From assembly GCF_900176595.1 (NCBI RefSeq), contig NZ_LT838813.1:3242001-3306000 (forward strand): a stretch of DNA of 64,000 bases, written 5' to 3'. The stretch comes from Aquiflexum balticum DSM 16537. GTDB taxonomy: Bacteria; Bacteroidota; Bacteroidia; Cytophagales; Cyclobacteriaceae. The translations under genes were made by a program, and so were the position numbers. The notes below the pieces were generated by a model, which saw only the letters and a program-made list of their open reading frames with translations, did no database searches and was not told where the DNA came from. Each line of letters starts with the position of its first letter. The first letter of the stretch is position 1. Positions 44,401 through 52,606 of the stretch are shown here, in pieces.

Positions 44401-47400
44401 ATGTAGCCTTTCCGGTTAAATACCGAATCGTTAATAATGGGAATAAGGCGGCAGTAGGATTTAACGATAGAATTAATTGGTCTACCAGTTCAGACCCTAC
44501 AAAGACGCCGTTTAATTTTCTGGGCAGTGTTTTGCACCGTGACAGTCTACCGGCAGGACAAGCTGTAGAAAGAACAGCTTTGGTAGCATTACCTAAAAAT
44601 GCTCCGGATAGTATTTATTTCCATATTTTCACCGATGTAAATGATGTGATTTTTGAAGTAGATGAGACCAATAATCGGGCAAGCAATCAAATGCTGGGAG
44701 TAAAATCTCCTGTGGTCCTTACTCCGGAAACAGTGGTCGAAATCAAAGTGGTTGATCTGACGGTGCAGGAATTTTCCATTGGCTCCAACACAATTGGTTC
44801 AGGTGACCAGTTGAATGTCAATTTCAAGGTAGGAAATCTGGGACCGGATGATGTGACTAAGTCATTTATATCCAGGGTTTATTTGACAAGGGATTCTGTG
44901 CTGACAGAAGATGATATTTACCTGACCGAGTTCAGTAGGTCCAAATTGGTTATGGGAGAAGTTTATGAAACGGGTAGGTCGGTTAAAATACCTGACTGGA
45001 TTTCAGGAGAGTACTTTGTGTATCTATGGGTGGACTATAGGGAGAATGTTACAGAAGATCAGAATAAGGCCAATAATATTGCCTTTAGGAAACTGAATAT
45101 CGCTGCCACTCCTGCGCCGGACCTTGTTGTCACTGCCATTGAAGCTCCGGAAACGGTCATTTCAGGGGAGAGTTTTTATGTCAAATATACCCTTGAAAAC
45201 AATGGTGAAGGACCAACAAGGTTTGAGTGGAATGACGGTTTCTTCCTAAGTACTTCTCCTGTCCTGGCCACAGGTGCTCAGAATATAGGTTTTAAAAGAG
45301 TTACAAAAACCTTGGCGGTTGGGGAGACTTTGAGAGACAGTGCTTTGGTCAAAACCCCAAATAATGTTTCCGGAAATTACTATTTGATAGCCAAAGCAGA
45401 TTACCAGAATAAGATTTTTGAAGGCTTTGAAGGAGGCGAAACCAACAATGAGGGCAATCGGGTCATTCTGATCAATTTATCCGATCCAACGGATCTGACC
45501 ATCAGTTCATTCTCCATTCAGGAAGCTGCTTTCCTTGGAGACGAAACTACTGCAGAGATTGAAGTGACCAATATCGGGGATAAGCCTGCTTCTGGAAGGC
45601 TATACAATGGATTCTATCTTTCCGGAGACCAACAGTTCAACGGTGCATTGGATCCTTTAATTGGAATTCAGGAATCAGATGCCAATATTTTGCCCGGACA
45701 AAGCCGTACCTATAATATCAAAGGTTCGATTCTGGACCTTGATCCCGGAAATTATTTCGGCATAGGCAGGACCAATCTTTTGGCCTCTATCAATGAAGTC
45801 AATTATGAAAACAACCTCTTGGTCGCTGAAAAGCAATTGAAGCTGGACGTAAGGTCACTTCCATTGGATGTTCCTACTACCAATACTTTAATTGCAGGAA
45901 CCTGGCGCTATTATAAAGTCAATGTAGGGGCCAATCTTGATTTGGTGATCGACCTGGCTTCGAGCAGGACTGTCGGTTCAAATGATATTTTTGTGTCATT
46001 CGGAAAGGTACCTTCACCGAATGAATTTGATTTTAAAGGAATCAATAGTAATAGGACTAACCAACGCGTATTAGTGCCCGAGACCAAATCAGGATTTTAT
46101 TATATTTTGGTCAAAACAGATATTCCGCTCGCGCAGAATATTGAATTACTGGCTAGGGCCTTGCCGTTCAGTATTTTATCTTCCAACCCTTCTGTTGTCG
46201 GAAACGGAACGGTTACCACAACCATTACAGGTGCAGGTTTCAAAGAAGGTATGGAGGTTTCACTGCTCAAAGACGGAAACAAAGTCATCAGTGCAACCCA
46301 AGTAAATCTGACCAATAGCATGAGCGGCAGGTTGGGTTGGAGATTGGCTGATGTGGACTTTGGAATTTATGATGTGGAGGTAAAGAACCCGGATGGAACC
46401 ACTGTGATTTTGGAAAATGGATTGGAAGTGGAGCCTAGTACGGGATATAGTGGATTGACCTATAATATTTTGGCTCCGGATGTAGTAAGGAGAGGAAAAA
46501 CAGCATTTTATAATGTGGTCTTCAAAAATGAAGGAAATGTGGATATTCCAATTTTGAATGCACAGGTTACCATGCAGGAAGACATCATTATTTATGAATT
46601 AAAAACCCAGGGAGGTCTCAAGACTAATTCAACCCTAGATCCTTTGGGTCGCTTAGCCGATAATCCTGACTATAGCATAATTAATGGGATGATGGCTGTC
46701 CCTTTATATGGTCGAGATATAAGGCCTGGAGAGGAAATGTCTGCAAGTTTCTTGTTGGGTAATTTCACAGGAAATACATTCCCGATGGAGGTGAAATATT
46801 TAGGGATTGCTCCTTCCGTTTTGGTCTTGAGTCTTTTTGATAAAATCGAATCTACTAGGCAACAGGCTTTATCCTCTCCAGAAATGTTTTATGAAGATAG
46901 AGTTCTTGTCCAAGATTTGATAGGATTTAGAAAAGCCATGATTCAGAATTATATGGAATTTGGGTATCTGACTTCAAATGATACTGTTGGTATAGATTTA
47001 AATTGTTTGAACTGTAGTCTTATCCCTTTAGAAAGCGGATTCAATCCAGATGGAGAATTGATCGGTACATCTTTTTTTGAAGACGCTTCATTTAATTCAG
47101 GTGAATTATATAATTGGCAAATCAATAAGTATTCAGGAAGTGCTGGGAATAATCCAGGTTGGGATTTAATAAAAATCACCAATAAACTTAATATTAATGC
47201 AACTAAGGATGCTCCATTTACCATCAAAGTGAGTAGCCTTGATTACAATAATAATCCTGGTTATTTGGGAGGATGGTACCCCGCAGTTGATAAATGCTGG
47301 ACAATCGTTGTAGCTGATAGGGGAATTTCAGGTTTTGATCCCGAAAAGTTTGAGGTAGACCTGAGTGGATTTCTTACACATAATTTTATTTACATTGGTA

Positions 47401-50400
47401 CTTTTAGTGTTCAACAATTAGATGAATTCACTATTTCTTTATGCTATAAAGCTTATGTTCCCGGACCAGGTCAGCAAGGAGTACCTGGTGCACCAGGTGG
47501 ATGGGGCGAAGATGGCTCTCCAGGCGGACCTGGCGGGCCTGGTGCTCCTGGAATAGAACCAGGTCAAGGAGGAAGAGGTGGAATAGGAGGTCCTGGAGGA
47601 GGGAAAAGAGGCGCAAATGGTGGATTTGGTGATTGTCCTATAGGAGAAAATTGTACTCCAAATGACCCCAATAATCCTGATGACCCCGATAATCCAGATG
47701 GTCCTGATAATCCTGATAATCCAAATGATCCGGATGATCCGGATGATCCCAAAGATAATGATCCTCCTAAGAGGTGCCCTTATCCTGAAGGTTGTGATAA
47801 TGATAATGGTCCTGAAGATAACATAAATGATTGTAGTCAAGGGGTCCCTGGTACTCCTTCCGGAACACCGTGCCATTCTGAACCGGGCAAGCCAGTAGTT
47901 CCTCCTGGTGGAGGTGGTGGAGGCGGCGGAGGCGGAGGCGCAGGTCCTTCTCCGACAGGATGTTCAGAAGGAGAAGGTTCGGGAGGAGCAGGTAGCTTTT
48001 TCAGTTCCCCATCTTGCGGGAACTTGTTCACTGGTCTGGGATGTGGGGCAGCTGTAATCGGCTGTGGAGCTGGTGCTGCCTTGTGCGCAACAGTTATTGG
48101 ATGTGGCGTTGGCGCTCTAACATGTACAGTTAGTTTAACTTCTTGTATGTTTGGAATTTATGATGCACTTGTCCCAAATGCCAAGCCTACTGATAAAAAA
48201 GATGAATGGGCCATGTGTTTGTTTGGTTTAGTTTCTCCCGGAGTTTCAGCAGCCGTTGATATTGCACTTTGTGGTGCCAAAGAGATCCTCTGCAAGCCAG
48301 TAGTATCCTCCTGCGACCCCAATGAAATCCTTGGACCTGAGGGCTATGGGGATGAGCGGTTTGTTTCTAAAGAGGAAGAACTTCCGTTTACCATATTCTT
48401 CGAAAATGATCCTGTATTTGCCACAGCACCTGCACAACGTGTTGTGGTGAGGCAGCAATTGGATCCGAATCTTGATCCGGCAAGTTTCAGGTTGAATGGT
48501 TTTGGATTCCAGAATATGACCTTTGATGTTCCTCCCGGATTGACCAATTACACTACCAAGCTGAATACTGCTGCAGAAATCGGTGTGGATGTCAATGTGA
48601 CCTTCGGCCTTGATCCCGTGAACAATGAGTTGTTCTGGGCGCTACAGTCGGTAGATGCTAAAACCGGTCTTCCGCCATTTGAAGCATTGGCAGGATTCCT
48701 ACCTGTGAATGATTCCACTGCGATTGGAGAAGGTTTTGTTTCTTACACCATCAAAGCGGGAAGAGAAACAGTAACCGGTGACAGCCTCAGGGCCATGGCC
48801 AATATCTTCTTTGATACCAATGCGCCGATTGTGACCAATGAAGCTTTCAATACCGTAGATGCTGGGGCACCTACTTTACTGGAGATAAAAGATGTACAGG
48901 TCGAATTTGATTCCTTAATGAGCTTTACTGTCTTGACCGTAGATGATCAGGGTGGTAGCGGTGTCAAAGGTTTTGATGTCTTTGTATCCGAAGACGGTGG
49001 GCCTTACATTTTACAAAGTCTTGATAATGCTGTGGGTGAGAAATTTACGTTCCGGGGAACTCCTGGCAAAAATTATTGCCTTGCAACTGTTGTGAGAGAC
49101 AATGTCAATAACAGTATCCGCGTCAGTGAAGAAGATGTTGTCTGTTTCACCACTCCTGAGGATGAAATCAATATCTCAAAAGTATTTACCCTTCAATCCG
49201 CCGTTTCCGGACAAGGTCAGATCAACATCCTTCCAAATGGAACTGTTTTCAATGAATCCGAGGAAGTACAAATTGAAGCAATGCCAGCAGAAGGTTGGGT
49301 CTTTGTAAGATGGGAGGGCGATATCAGCAGTACTCAACCAAGTATCAACCTGGTGATGGACAACAACAAGTTCATCCGCGCGATATTCATTGAGGGAGAC
49401 TTGCCGGTATTTGCAGTGAACACTTCAACTGAAGGAAGTGGAACCATTTCCCTTAATCCGGAAGGTGGTCAATATGAATCCGGTGCGGAAGTGACCCTGA
49501 CAGCAAATCCGGCCTCAGGTTGGGAGTTTGTAGCTTGGGAAGGTGATGTGGAATCCTCAGATGCCTCCATTACTTTGACCATGGATAGGGATAAAAATCT
49601 CAAAGCAAAATTTGTGCAGATACTGGCAGTTGCTTTGGAAGGCACATCACTCAGTTGTCAGGATGCAGCAGATGGAACCATCAAAGCCAATGTAACAGGA
49701 GGAATCGCTCCTTATGAATATACCTGGCTTAAAGATGGAGACCCTATTGCTTCCGTTCCTGAATCACTTGATGCCTTGGAAGCTGGAAACTATCAGGTTA
49801 CTGTCAAAGATTCCAGAGGAAAAACAGTGGTGCAGTCTACTTCGATCATAGTAGAGGATAAAGAAGCTCCTGTGATAAAAATCAAGGAAAATATTACAGT
49901 CAACCTTAATGCGGCTGGCAATGGAAGTTTATCTGTCGAAATGGTAGATGATGGCTCTACGGACAACTGTGGAATAGAAAGCATGCTTTTGGATAAGACC
50001 ACATTTGCATGTACTGATCTTGGCGAACAGCAGGTAACCCTCACAGCCAAGGATGCAGCCGGTAACGAAACCGTCCAACAGTTTACCATTTCAGTCAGAG
50101 ATAATCTCGCACCTAAAGCGATTGGTACAAGTGCTGAGTTATTCCTTGATGAAAATGGGACCGCAACGCTTACAGCTTCCCAAGTTGATGGAGGATCTAC
50201 AGACAATTGTGCTGTTGCATCGATTGCTGTTAATAAAACCACATTTAACTGTGCTGATCTCGGAGACAATGAAGTGGTACTCACTGTCAGGGATGCTGCA
50301 GGAAATGAATCTGCTGTGACTGTCACTGTCAAAGTAACGGATGAGATTCCTCCTGTTATTTTGAATGTTCCAGAAGACAGGCTGGTTTATGCAGGTGCAT

Positions 50401-51410
50401 CCTCCGGTTATACTTTACCGGACTTCATCAGTTCTTCCATTACAGAAGACAATTGTGAGACCGTTGAATTTACCCAAAGTCCGGTAGCAGGTTCAACCTT
50501 AGCTGCCAATCAGAACCATACCATCACCCTGACTGCCAAGGATGCAAGCAGAAATATTACCACAGCTACATTTGATATTACAGTAGAGGCTCTGCAAGTA
50601 GTAGCAGTAGAAGCCCTCGATATGCTTGAGGTCACTTGGAATACGCCTTTCAATGCCCTGACACCCCCTGCAAATGTACAGGTAACCTTGAATAATGGAG
50701 AGAAAATTATTCTGAATGTGGCCTGGCAGGCATCTAGCTATGAACCCCTGATTGCAGGAGTTTACAGTTTGGTAGGAACTATCACTCTGACGGATGAAAT
50801 TACCAACCCGGATCAGGTTCAGGCCAGTTTGATGGTATTGATCAGTGAAAAGCCTCTGCCGCAGGATATTATTCTGAACATTACCAATAGGAACAGAAAT
50901 CCAAACATTCCGATCGGTAACCTCGAAACAGTTGATCCGGCAGATGATGTCCATGTTTATGAGCTTACAGATGGCAGTCCTGACAACAGTTTCTTTATCC
51001 TCGAAGGTAATGTGCTTACCTGGGACAAAACCAAAAAGATAGCGGGAAGGAAGGATTTCACCATTGAGGTGAGCAGTACAGACCGTGCTGGAAATACGAT
51101 AACCAAGTTGTTTACTTTGACCTTTGAGTCACGAAGGTTAACGGAGATTGAGGTACTGAACACTTTCACTCCAAACGGTGATGGGGCGAATGATACATGG
51201 GGAATACCTGACCTGTTTGGTTTTGATAACCTCACCATCAGTGTCCTGGATAGATCAGGAAGGGTAGTTTTCAAAACCAATGATCCGAGAGTAAGATGGG
51301 ACGGAACTTTTGAAGGGGAAGTACTTCCGGTGGGCACTTACATTTATGTGCTCGAAGTGAAAGATCCCAACGAAGTGAGGTCTGGAGTGATTAATCTACT
51401 TATCAAATAA
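38406..51410 (+). CDS. Giant T9SS-exported surface protein with type B sorting domain
   Basis: 4,334 residues. Signal peptide (1-31, ending FHVFGQ); nine FN3-like modules of about 115 residues (32-1090), several almost identical; CARDB-type and Ig-like domains (about 1091-2480, at least seven with starts such as DLTIQSYTAP, DLTVNNVGV, DLVVTAIEAP); a pre-peptidase-like and an IPT-like domain (about 2481-2680); a collagen-like Gly-X-Y stretch (about 3016-3070), an Asn-Pro-Asp-Asp tract, a ten-Gly run and a Cys/Gly-rich hydrophobic segment (about 3203-3310); two InlB-type repeats (about 3592-3735); one SprB repeat (about 3740); HYR-like domains with Asp/Cys (DDGSTDNCGIES); and the CHU_C sorting domain at the end (TFTPNGDGANDTW). 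It is likely a cell-surface adhesin or gliding-type filament. Confidence 0.93.
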   Translation: MKFNFTTFTRFLKTFFFSIVFFSASFHVFGQVPTTPPTNLNISNIDGDRFYVSFTRGNGAKRIIVASTSPVTAIPVNGADYLAGNFGQGNEISPGQFVVYNGTSNQSWIAGFNHSTTYYLRIFEYNGTDFNTEYLTTEFLEGNATTLTAPSQQASGITFSNVTGSGMTVNWTNGNGSGRILIARADEPVDVEPQDLVNYNWSSTFGQRQIGTGNFVVYDGSANSRGVTNLQPNRTYHFAVFEYNGSSGKVYLRPGSRSSQVTASAPTVAASNFRISNLDGDRFYYFFNNGNGSRRTVIAKKGSPVTAVPVDGVSYTHNITFGSGTEIKEGEFVVYDGNSNQSWLYGLEPASTYHLAVFEYNGTGTSTFYLTTEFLQGNASTLTTPTQQASDITFNNISGSGMTVNWTNGNGSGRILIARADGPVDVEPQDLVNYNWSSTYGQRQIGNGNFVIYDGSANSRGVTNLDPNRTYHFAVFEYNGSNAKLYLRPGARGSQVTASAPTVPASNFRTSNLDGDRFYYFFNNGNGERRIVIAKKGSPVTAVPVDGVSYAHNITFGSGTEIKEGEFVVYDGTSNQSWLAGLEPSTTYHLAVFEYNGTGTGTFYLTTEFLQANASTLTTPTQQASDITFSNITGTGMTVNWTNGNGNGRILIARADGPVDVEPQDLVNYNWSSAYGQRQIGTGNYVVYDGGANGRGIINLEPNRTYHFAVFEYNGANAKLYLKPAARGSQATASAPTVAASNFRTSNLDGDRFYYFFNNGNGERRIVIAKKGGAVTAVPEDGISYAHNITFGSGTEIKEGEFVVYDGNSNQSWLNGLEPGSDYHFAVFEYNGTGANTFYLTETFLEATQTTLNTPTVQSSNAFLSSRSNNSLNISWTRGDGSNRLLIARKDGPVNVQPEDGINYASSVGYGNRQIGTTGNYVLYNGTGNNVNVTNLESGTNYFFALFEFNGVNLKLYKRPGYAFAQETLGERPTVQVSNAQYSNIEFNSFDVSFTKGNGSRRLVLAREGSAVSGGPADLTSYTASSTFGTGDQIGTGNFVVYNDFGESFSLNGLESGKTYHLSFYEYAVSENGELYMAPAYTSTQTTKTNADLGVSAITAPVSSCNLSEAETVTIEITNFNSSPAGAFQVAYVVNGGEPVIENISGTNTIAGNGKLTYSFQAKVDLSVDGNYEIRAYTILEGDVNTNNDRQTITVNNSPETNTTISPDANICSGQSTLLQASGGISYLWNTGATTNLIDVSPTISTEYTVTITTEDGCEVEKRVMVFVENTSELPVISSTPDSESCEGGRILGTQLTIPVRWILDIDSEIYDLGESITVKANRSGIYTAVYVNENGCEIKSANFNFELDQLPELQVSGLTTICAGESLTLSIQGLRDLIWSTSQTGESITVSPTANTKYWVSGKYGTDCVFSDTLEVTVIPASAPEPVRQMLPPDGSLNLPQPISLSWTPGEFSVVYDVFVWEEGTEKPNQPIARDIQEINYTVQSLEQGKSFLWQVHSKNSCFVTEGPVQRFAAAGIPDLTIQSYTAPEAVVAGNSITVSWEVKNIGLGNTNNVRWKDRIWLSADLDLRRADDILLGEFDNPASLMQGESYTMTQEVRVPINLRGVYYLFVITNNDDGYCRIENGVCSNERRAHSKTLTESDDQNNLIFQTLSIGIPPLADLTVNNVGVTTDAFSGDSISVIYEVQNIGEREAKGLFWRFKRDAGTYSYSTGNSGGTSGGGSSVSVASAPTNISVTESCRIEYYWRDAIYLSQEPEFNISKSTKLQEYSVFLAEEDSVSTCIVGGNLPVNSKYSKQRELKLPDNVFGTYYLYIVSNFSGMFENEYSNNIRRSDPINVILTPPSDLAVIDLQVPAEIIAGTKMDISWIVENSGANPPNVNSWVDEVFISEQPEFDKSKSVSVFRKTFTTPLRFDGFGNSTPLPLENGDSYTVEAEALIPERLAGDYYVFVLTDTDNRVFEFETKGNNVKRSENPVKLITGERAELSPVSITLPDTVYRDVAFPVKYRIVNNGNKAAVGFNDRINWSTSSDPTKTPFNFLGSVLHRDSLPAGQAVERTALVALPKNAPDSIYFHIFTDVNDVIFEVDETNNRASNQMLGVKSPVVLTPETVVEIKVVDLTVQEFSIGSNTIGSGDQLNVNFKVGNLGPDDVTKSFISRVYLTRDSVLTEDDIYLTEFSRSKLVMGEVYETGRSVKIPDWISGEYFVYLWVDYRENVTEDQNKANNIAFRKLNIAATPAPDLVVTAIEAPETVISGESFYVKYTLENNGEGPTRFEWNDGFFLSTSPVLATGAQNIGFKRVTKTLAVGETLRDSALVKTPNNVSGNYYLIAKADYQNKIFEGFEGGETNNEGNRVILINLSDPTDLTISSFSIQEAAFLGDETTAEIEVTNIGDKPASGRLYNGFYLSGDQQFNGALDPLIGIQESDANILPGQSRTYNIKGSILDLDPGNYFGIGRTNLLASINEVNYENNLLVAEKQLKLDVRSLPLDVPTTNTLIAGTWRYYKVNVGANLDLVIDLASSRTVGSNDIFVSFGKVPSPNEFDFKGINSNRTNQRVLVPETKSGFYYILVKTDIPLAQNIELLARALPFSILSSNPSVVGNGTVTTTITGAGFKEGMEVSLLKDGNKVISATQVNLTNSMSGRLGWRLADVDFGIYDVEVKNPDGTTVILENGLEVEPSTGYSGLTYNILAPDVVRRGKTAFYNVVFKNEGNVDIPILNAQVTMQEDIIIYELKTQGGLKTNSTLDPLGRLADNPDYSIINGMMAVPLYGRDIRPGEEMSASFLLGNFTGNTFPMEVKYLGIAPSVLVLSLFDKIESTRQQALSSPEMFYEDRVLVQDLIGFRKAMIQNYMEFGYLTSNDTVGIDLNCLNCSLIPLESGFNPDGELIGTSFFEDASFNSGELYNWQINKYSGSAGNNPGWDLIKITNKLNINATKDAPFTIKVSSLDYNNNPGYLGGWYPAVDKCWTIVVADRGISGFDPEKFEVDLSGFLTHNFIYIGTFSVQQLDEFTISLCYKAYVPGPGQQGVPGAPGGWGEDGSPGGPGGPGAPGIEPGQGGRGGIGGPGGGKRGANGGFGDCPIGENCTPNDPNNPDDPDNPDGPDNPDNPNDPDDPDDPKDNDPPKRCPYPEGCDNDNGPEDNINDCSQGVPGTPSGTPCHSEPGKPVVPPGGGGGGGGGGGAGPSPTGCSEGEGSGGAGSFFSSPSCGNLFTGLGCGAAVIGCGAGAALCATVIGCGVGALTCTVSLTSCMFGIYDALVPNAKPTDKKDEWAMCLFGLVSPGVSAAVDIALCGAKEILCKPVVSSCDPNEILGPEGYGDERFVSKEEELPFTIFFENDPVFATAPAQRVVVRQQLDPNLDPASFRLNGFGFQNMTFDVPPGLTNYTTKLNTAAEIGVDVNVTFGLDPVNNELFWALQSVDAKTGLPPFEALAGFLPVNDSTAIGEGFVSYTIKAGRETVTGDSLRAMANIFFDTNAPIVTNEAFNTVDAGAPTLLEIKDVQVEFDSLMSFTVLTVDDQGGSGVKGFDVFVSEDGGPYILQSLDNAVGEKFTFRGTPGKNYCLATVVRDNVNNSIRVSEEDVVCFTTPEDEINISKVFTLQSAVSGQGQINILPNGTVFNESEEVQIEAMPAEGWVFVRWEGDISSTQPSINLVMDNNKFIRAIFIEGDLPVFAVNTSTEGSGTISLNPEGGQYESGAEVTLTANPASGWEFVAWEGDVESSDASITLTMDRDKNLKAKFVQILAVALEGTSLSCQDAADGTIKANVTGGIAPYEYTWLKDGDPIASVPESLDALEAGNYQVTVKDSRGKTVVQSTSIIVEDKEAPVIKIKENITVNLNAAGNGSLSVEMVDDGSTDNCGIESMLLDKTTFACTDLGEQQVTLTAKDAAGNETVQQFTISVRDNLAPKAIGTSAELFLDENGTATLTASQVDGGSTDNCAVASIAVNKTTFNCADLGDNEVVLTVRDAAGNESAVTVTVKVTDEIPPVILNVPEDRLVYAGASSGYTLPDFISSSITEDNCETVEFTQSPVAGSTLAANQNHTITLTAKDASRNITTATFDITVEALQVVAVEALDMLEVTWNTPFNALTPPANVQVTLNNGEKIILNVAWQASSYEPLIAGVYSLVGTITLTDEITNPDQVQASLMVLISEKPLPQDIILNITNRNRNPNIPIGNLETVDPADDVHVYELTDGSPDNSFFILEGNVLTWDKTKKIAGRKDFTIEVSSTDRAGNTITKLFTLTFESRRLTEIEVLNTFTPNGDGANDTWGIPDLFGFDNLTISVLDRSGRVVFKTNDPRVRWDGTFEGEVLPVGTYIYVLEVKDPNEVRSGVINLLIK
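38500..41680 (+). repeat. DNA-level tandem repeats of the FN3-like modules
   Basis: Alternating module types recur with a double period of about 705 nt; for example AACTTTAGAACTTCCAATTT occurs at 39924 and again at 40629. Nearly identical DNA in adjacent modules suggests recent unequal exchange or gene conversion and predicts length variation between strains. Confidence 0.8.
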
Positions 51411-51417
51411 GACGGCC

Positions 51418-52362
51418 ATGAAAAGGAAAATATTTATTATCAGTATGTTTCTGATCTGTACTATGGGAAGTCAGGTTATGGGTCAGAGCAGGAAATATGT
51501 CAGTCAATTCAACCATTTTCAGAGTTACTACAATCCGGGACTGACAGGCTATGAAGGAAGTGCCCTGAGAGGATTTGTAAGGAATCAATGGAGTGGGGTA
51601 GAAGGCGCGCCAAAGACCTTTTTCCTCAGTCTTGAGCTGGACTTTGGAGAATTGGGAGGACTGGAAGATCCCGCCCTCATGGGAAAAAATGCGATGAGCC
51701 TGAATATGCTTCACGATACCTATGGTGCATTCCGGGAAACCGAACTGATGGGATCCTATGCAAGCAGAATCAGGATAACAGACAGGCATAATCTTCGGCT
51801 AGGTGCAGGGTTCAACTATCTCTCCGTTAGGTTGGACGGCAATGCCCTGACCTCAGAACAGGCGCAGGACGCAACCATTGGTCAGTATCTTGGAAGTTTT
51901 GCCAGTATGCAGATCATTGATTTTAATCTGGGTCTTGCCCTTACCCACGAGAATTATTACCTATCCTATGGTATGCACAATGTCAATGGGGGCAGGTTGT
52001 CTTCAGGAGATGTTTTCATGGATGGTAAGCCTGTTTCCATGATGGTGCAGGCAGGATATAGACATCAGTTTGGTGAAAATATCACAGCAATTGGAAACTT
52101 CTTTTATAGAAGACAGTCAGGGTTTGCAGACAACACAGAATTCAACCTGAAGGCCTTAATGCTGGAGACTTTCTGGGTAGGTATTGGGCACAGATTCAAC
52201 TATGCCAATTCACTCCATGTTGGGTACCTGAGAGGAAATATCCGTTTGGGATATGTCTATGAATTCCCGACTAACTCCAGCAGACAGTTTTTGGGTAATA
52301 CCCATGAATTTATGGTGGTGCTGAAACTGGCAGGAGAAAAACAGTATAACAAAATATGGTAA
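51418..52362 (+). CDS. PorP/SprF-family T9SS outer-membrane protein
   Basis: 314 residues with signal peptide ending SQVMGQ, then YVSQFNHFQSYYNPGLTGYE, the conserved N-terminus of PorP/SprF proteins, and a barrel of alternating strands (ending HEFMVVLKLAGEK). SprF is required for secretion of SprB-type proteins with type B sorting domains. It starts 7 bases after the giant gene, so the two are co-expressed; this partner gene supports the type B assignment. Confidence 0.92.
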   Translation: MKRKIFIISMFLICTMGSQVMGQSRKYVSQFNHFQSYYNPGLTGYEGSALRGFVRNQWSGVEGAPKTFFLSLELDFGELGGLEDPALMGKNAMSLNMLHDTYGAFRETELMGSYASRIRITDRHNLRLGAGFNYLSVRLDGNALTSEQAQDATIGQYLGSFASMQIIDFNLGLALTHENYYLSYGMHNVNGGRLSSGDVFMDGKPVSMMVQAGYRHQFGENITAIGNFFYRRQSGFADNTEFNLKALMLETFWVGIGHRFNYANSLHVGYLRGNIRLGYVYEFPTNSSRQFLGNTHEFMVVLKLAGEKQYNKIW

Positions 52363-52486
52363 GAAGGAGGAGAAGAAAGTAAGGCGATATGTAAAATAAA
52401 TCTTTCTCATGTAAAAATTCCGATTTCAAAAAGAATAAAGACCTAGTAATTACTAACCCTTAATTATTTGAACTTAAGTAAAAATT

Positions 52487-52524
52487 GGCTGTGAATCCCG
52501 TGTGGAGGATCAGCCTTTTTTTTT
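52487..52524 (+). terminator. Intrinsic terminator after the sprF-like gene
   Basis: GGCTG (52487-52491) and an adjacent partial stem pair with CAGCC before a run of nine T, ending the adhesin-sprF operon. Confidence 0.75.
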
Positions 52525-52606
52525 GAATTTTTTCCAATCAAATAATTTAAAAAAAATGCTTTCAAAATTTTTATAGATTAGCCAATTATTATCCAATTTA
52601 AAAATT

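Noticed and set aside
47439-47876. Ile/Arg- or Ser/Gly-rich minus-strand frames opposite the collagen-like tract
   Set aside because: Products of low-complexity DNA of the giant gene in another frame.
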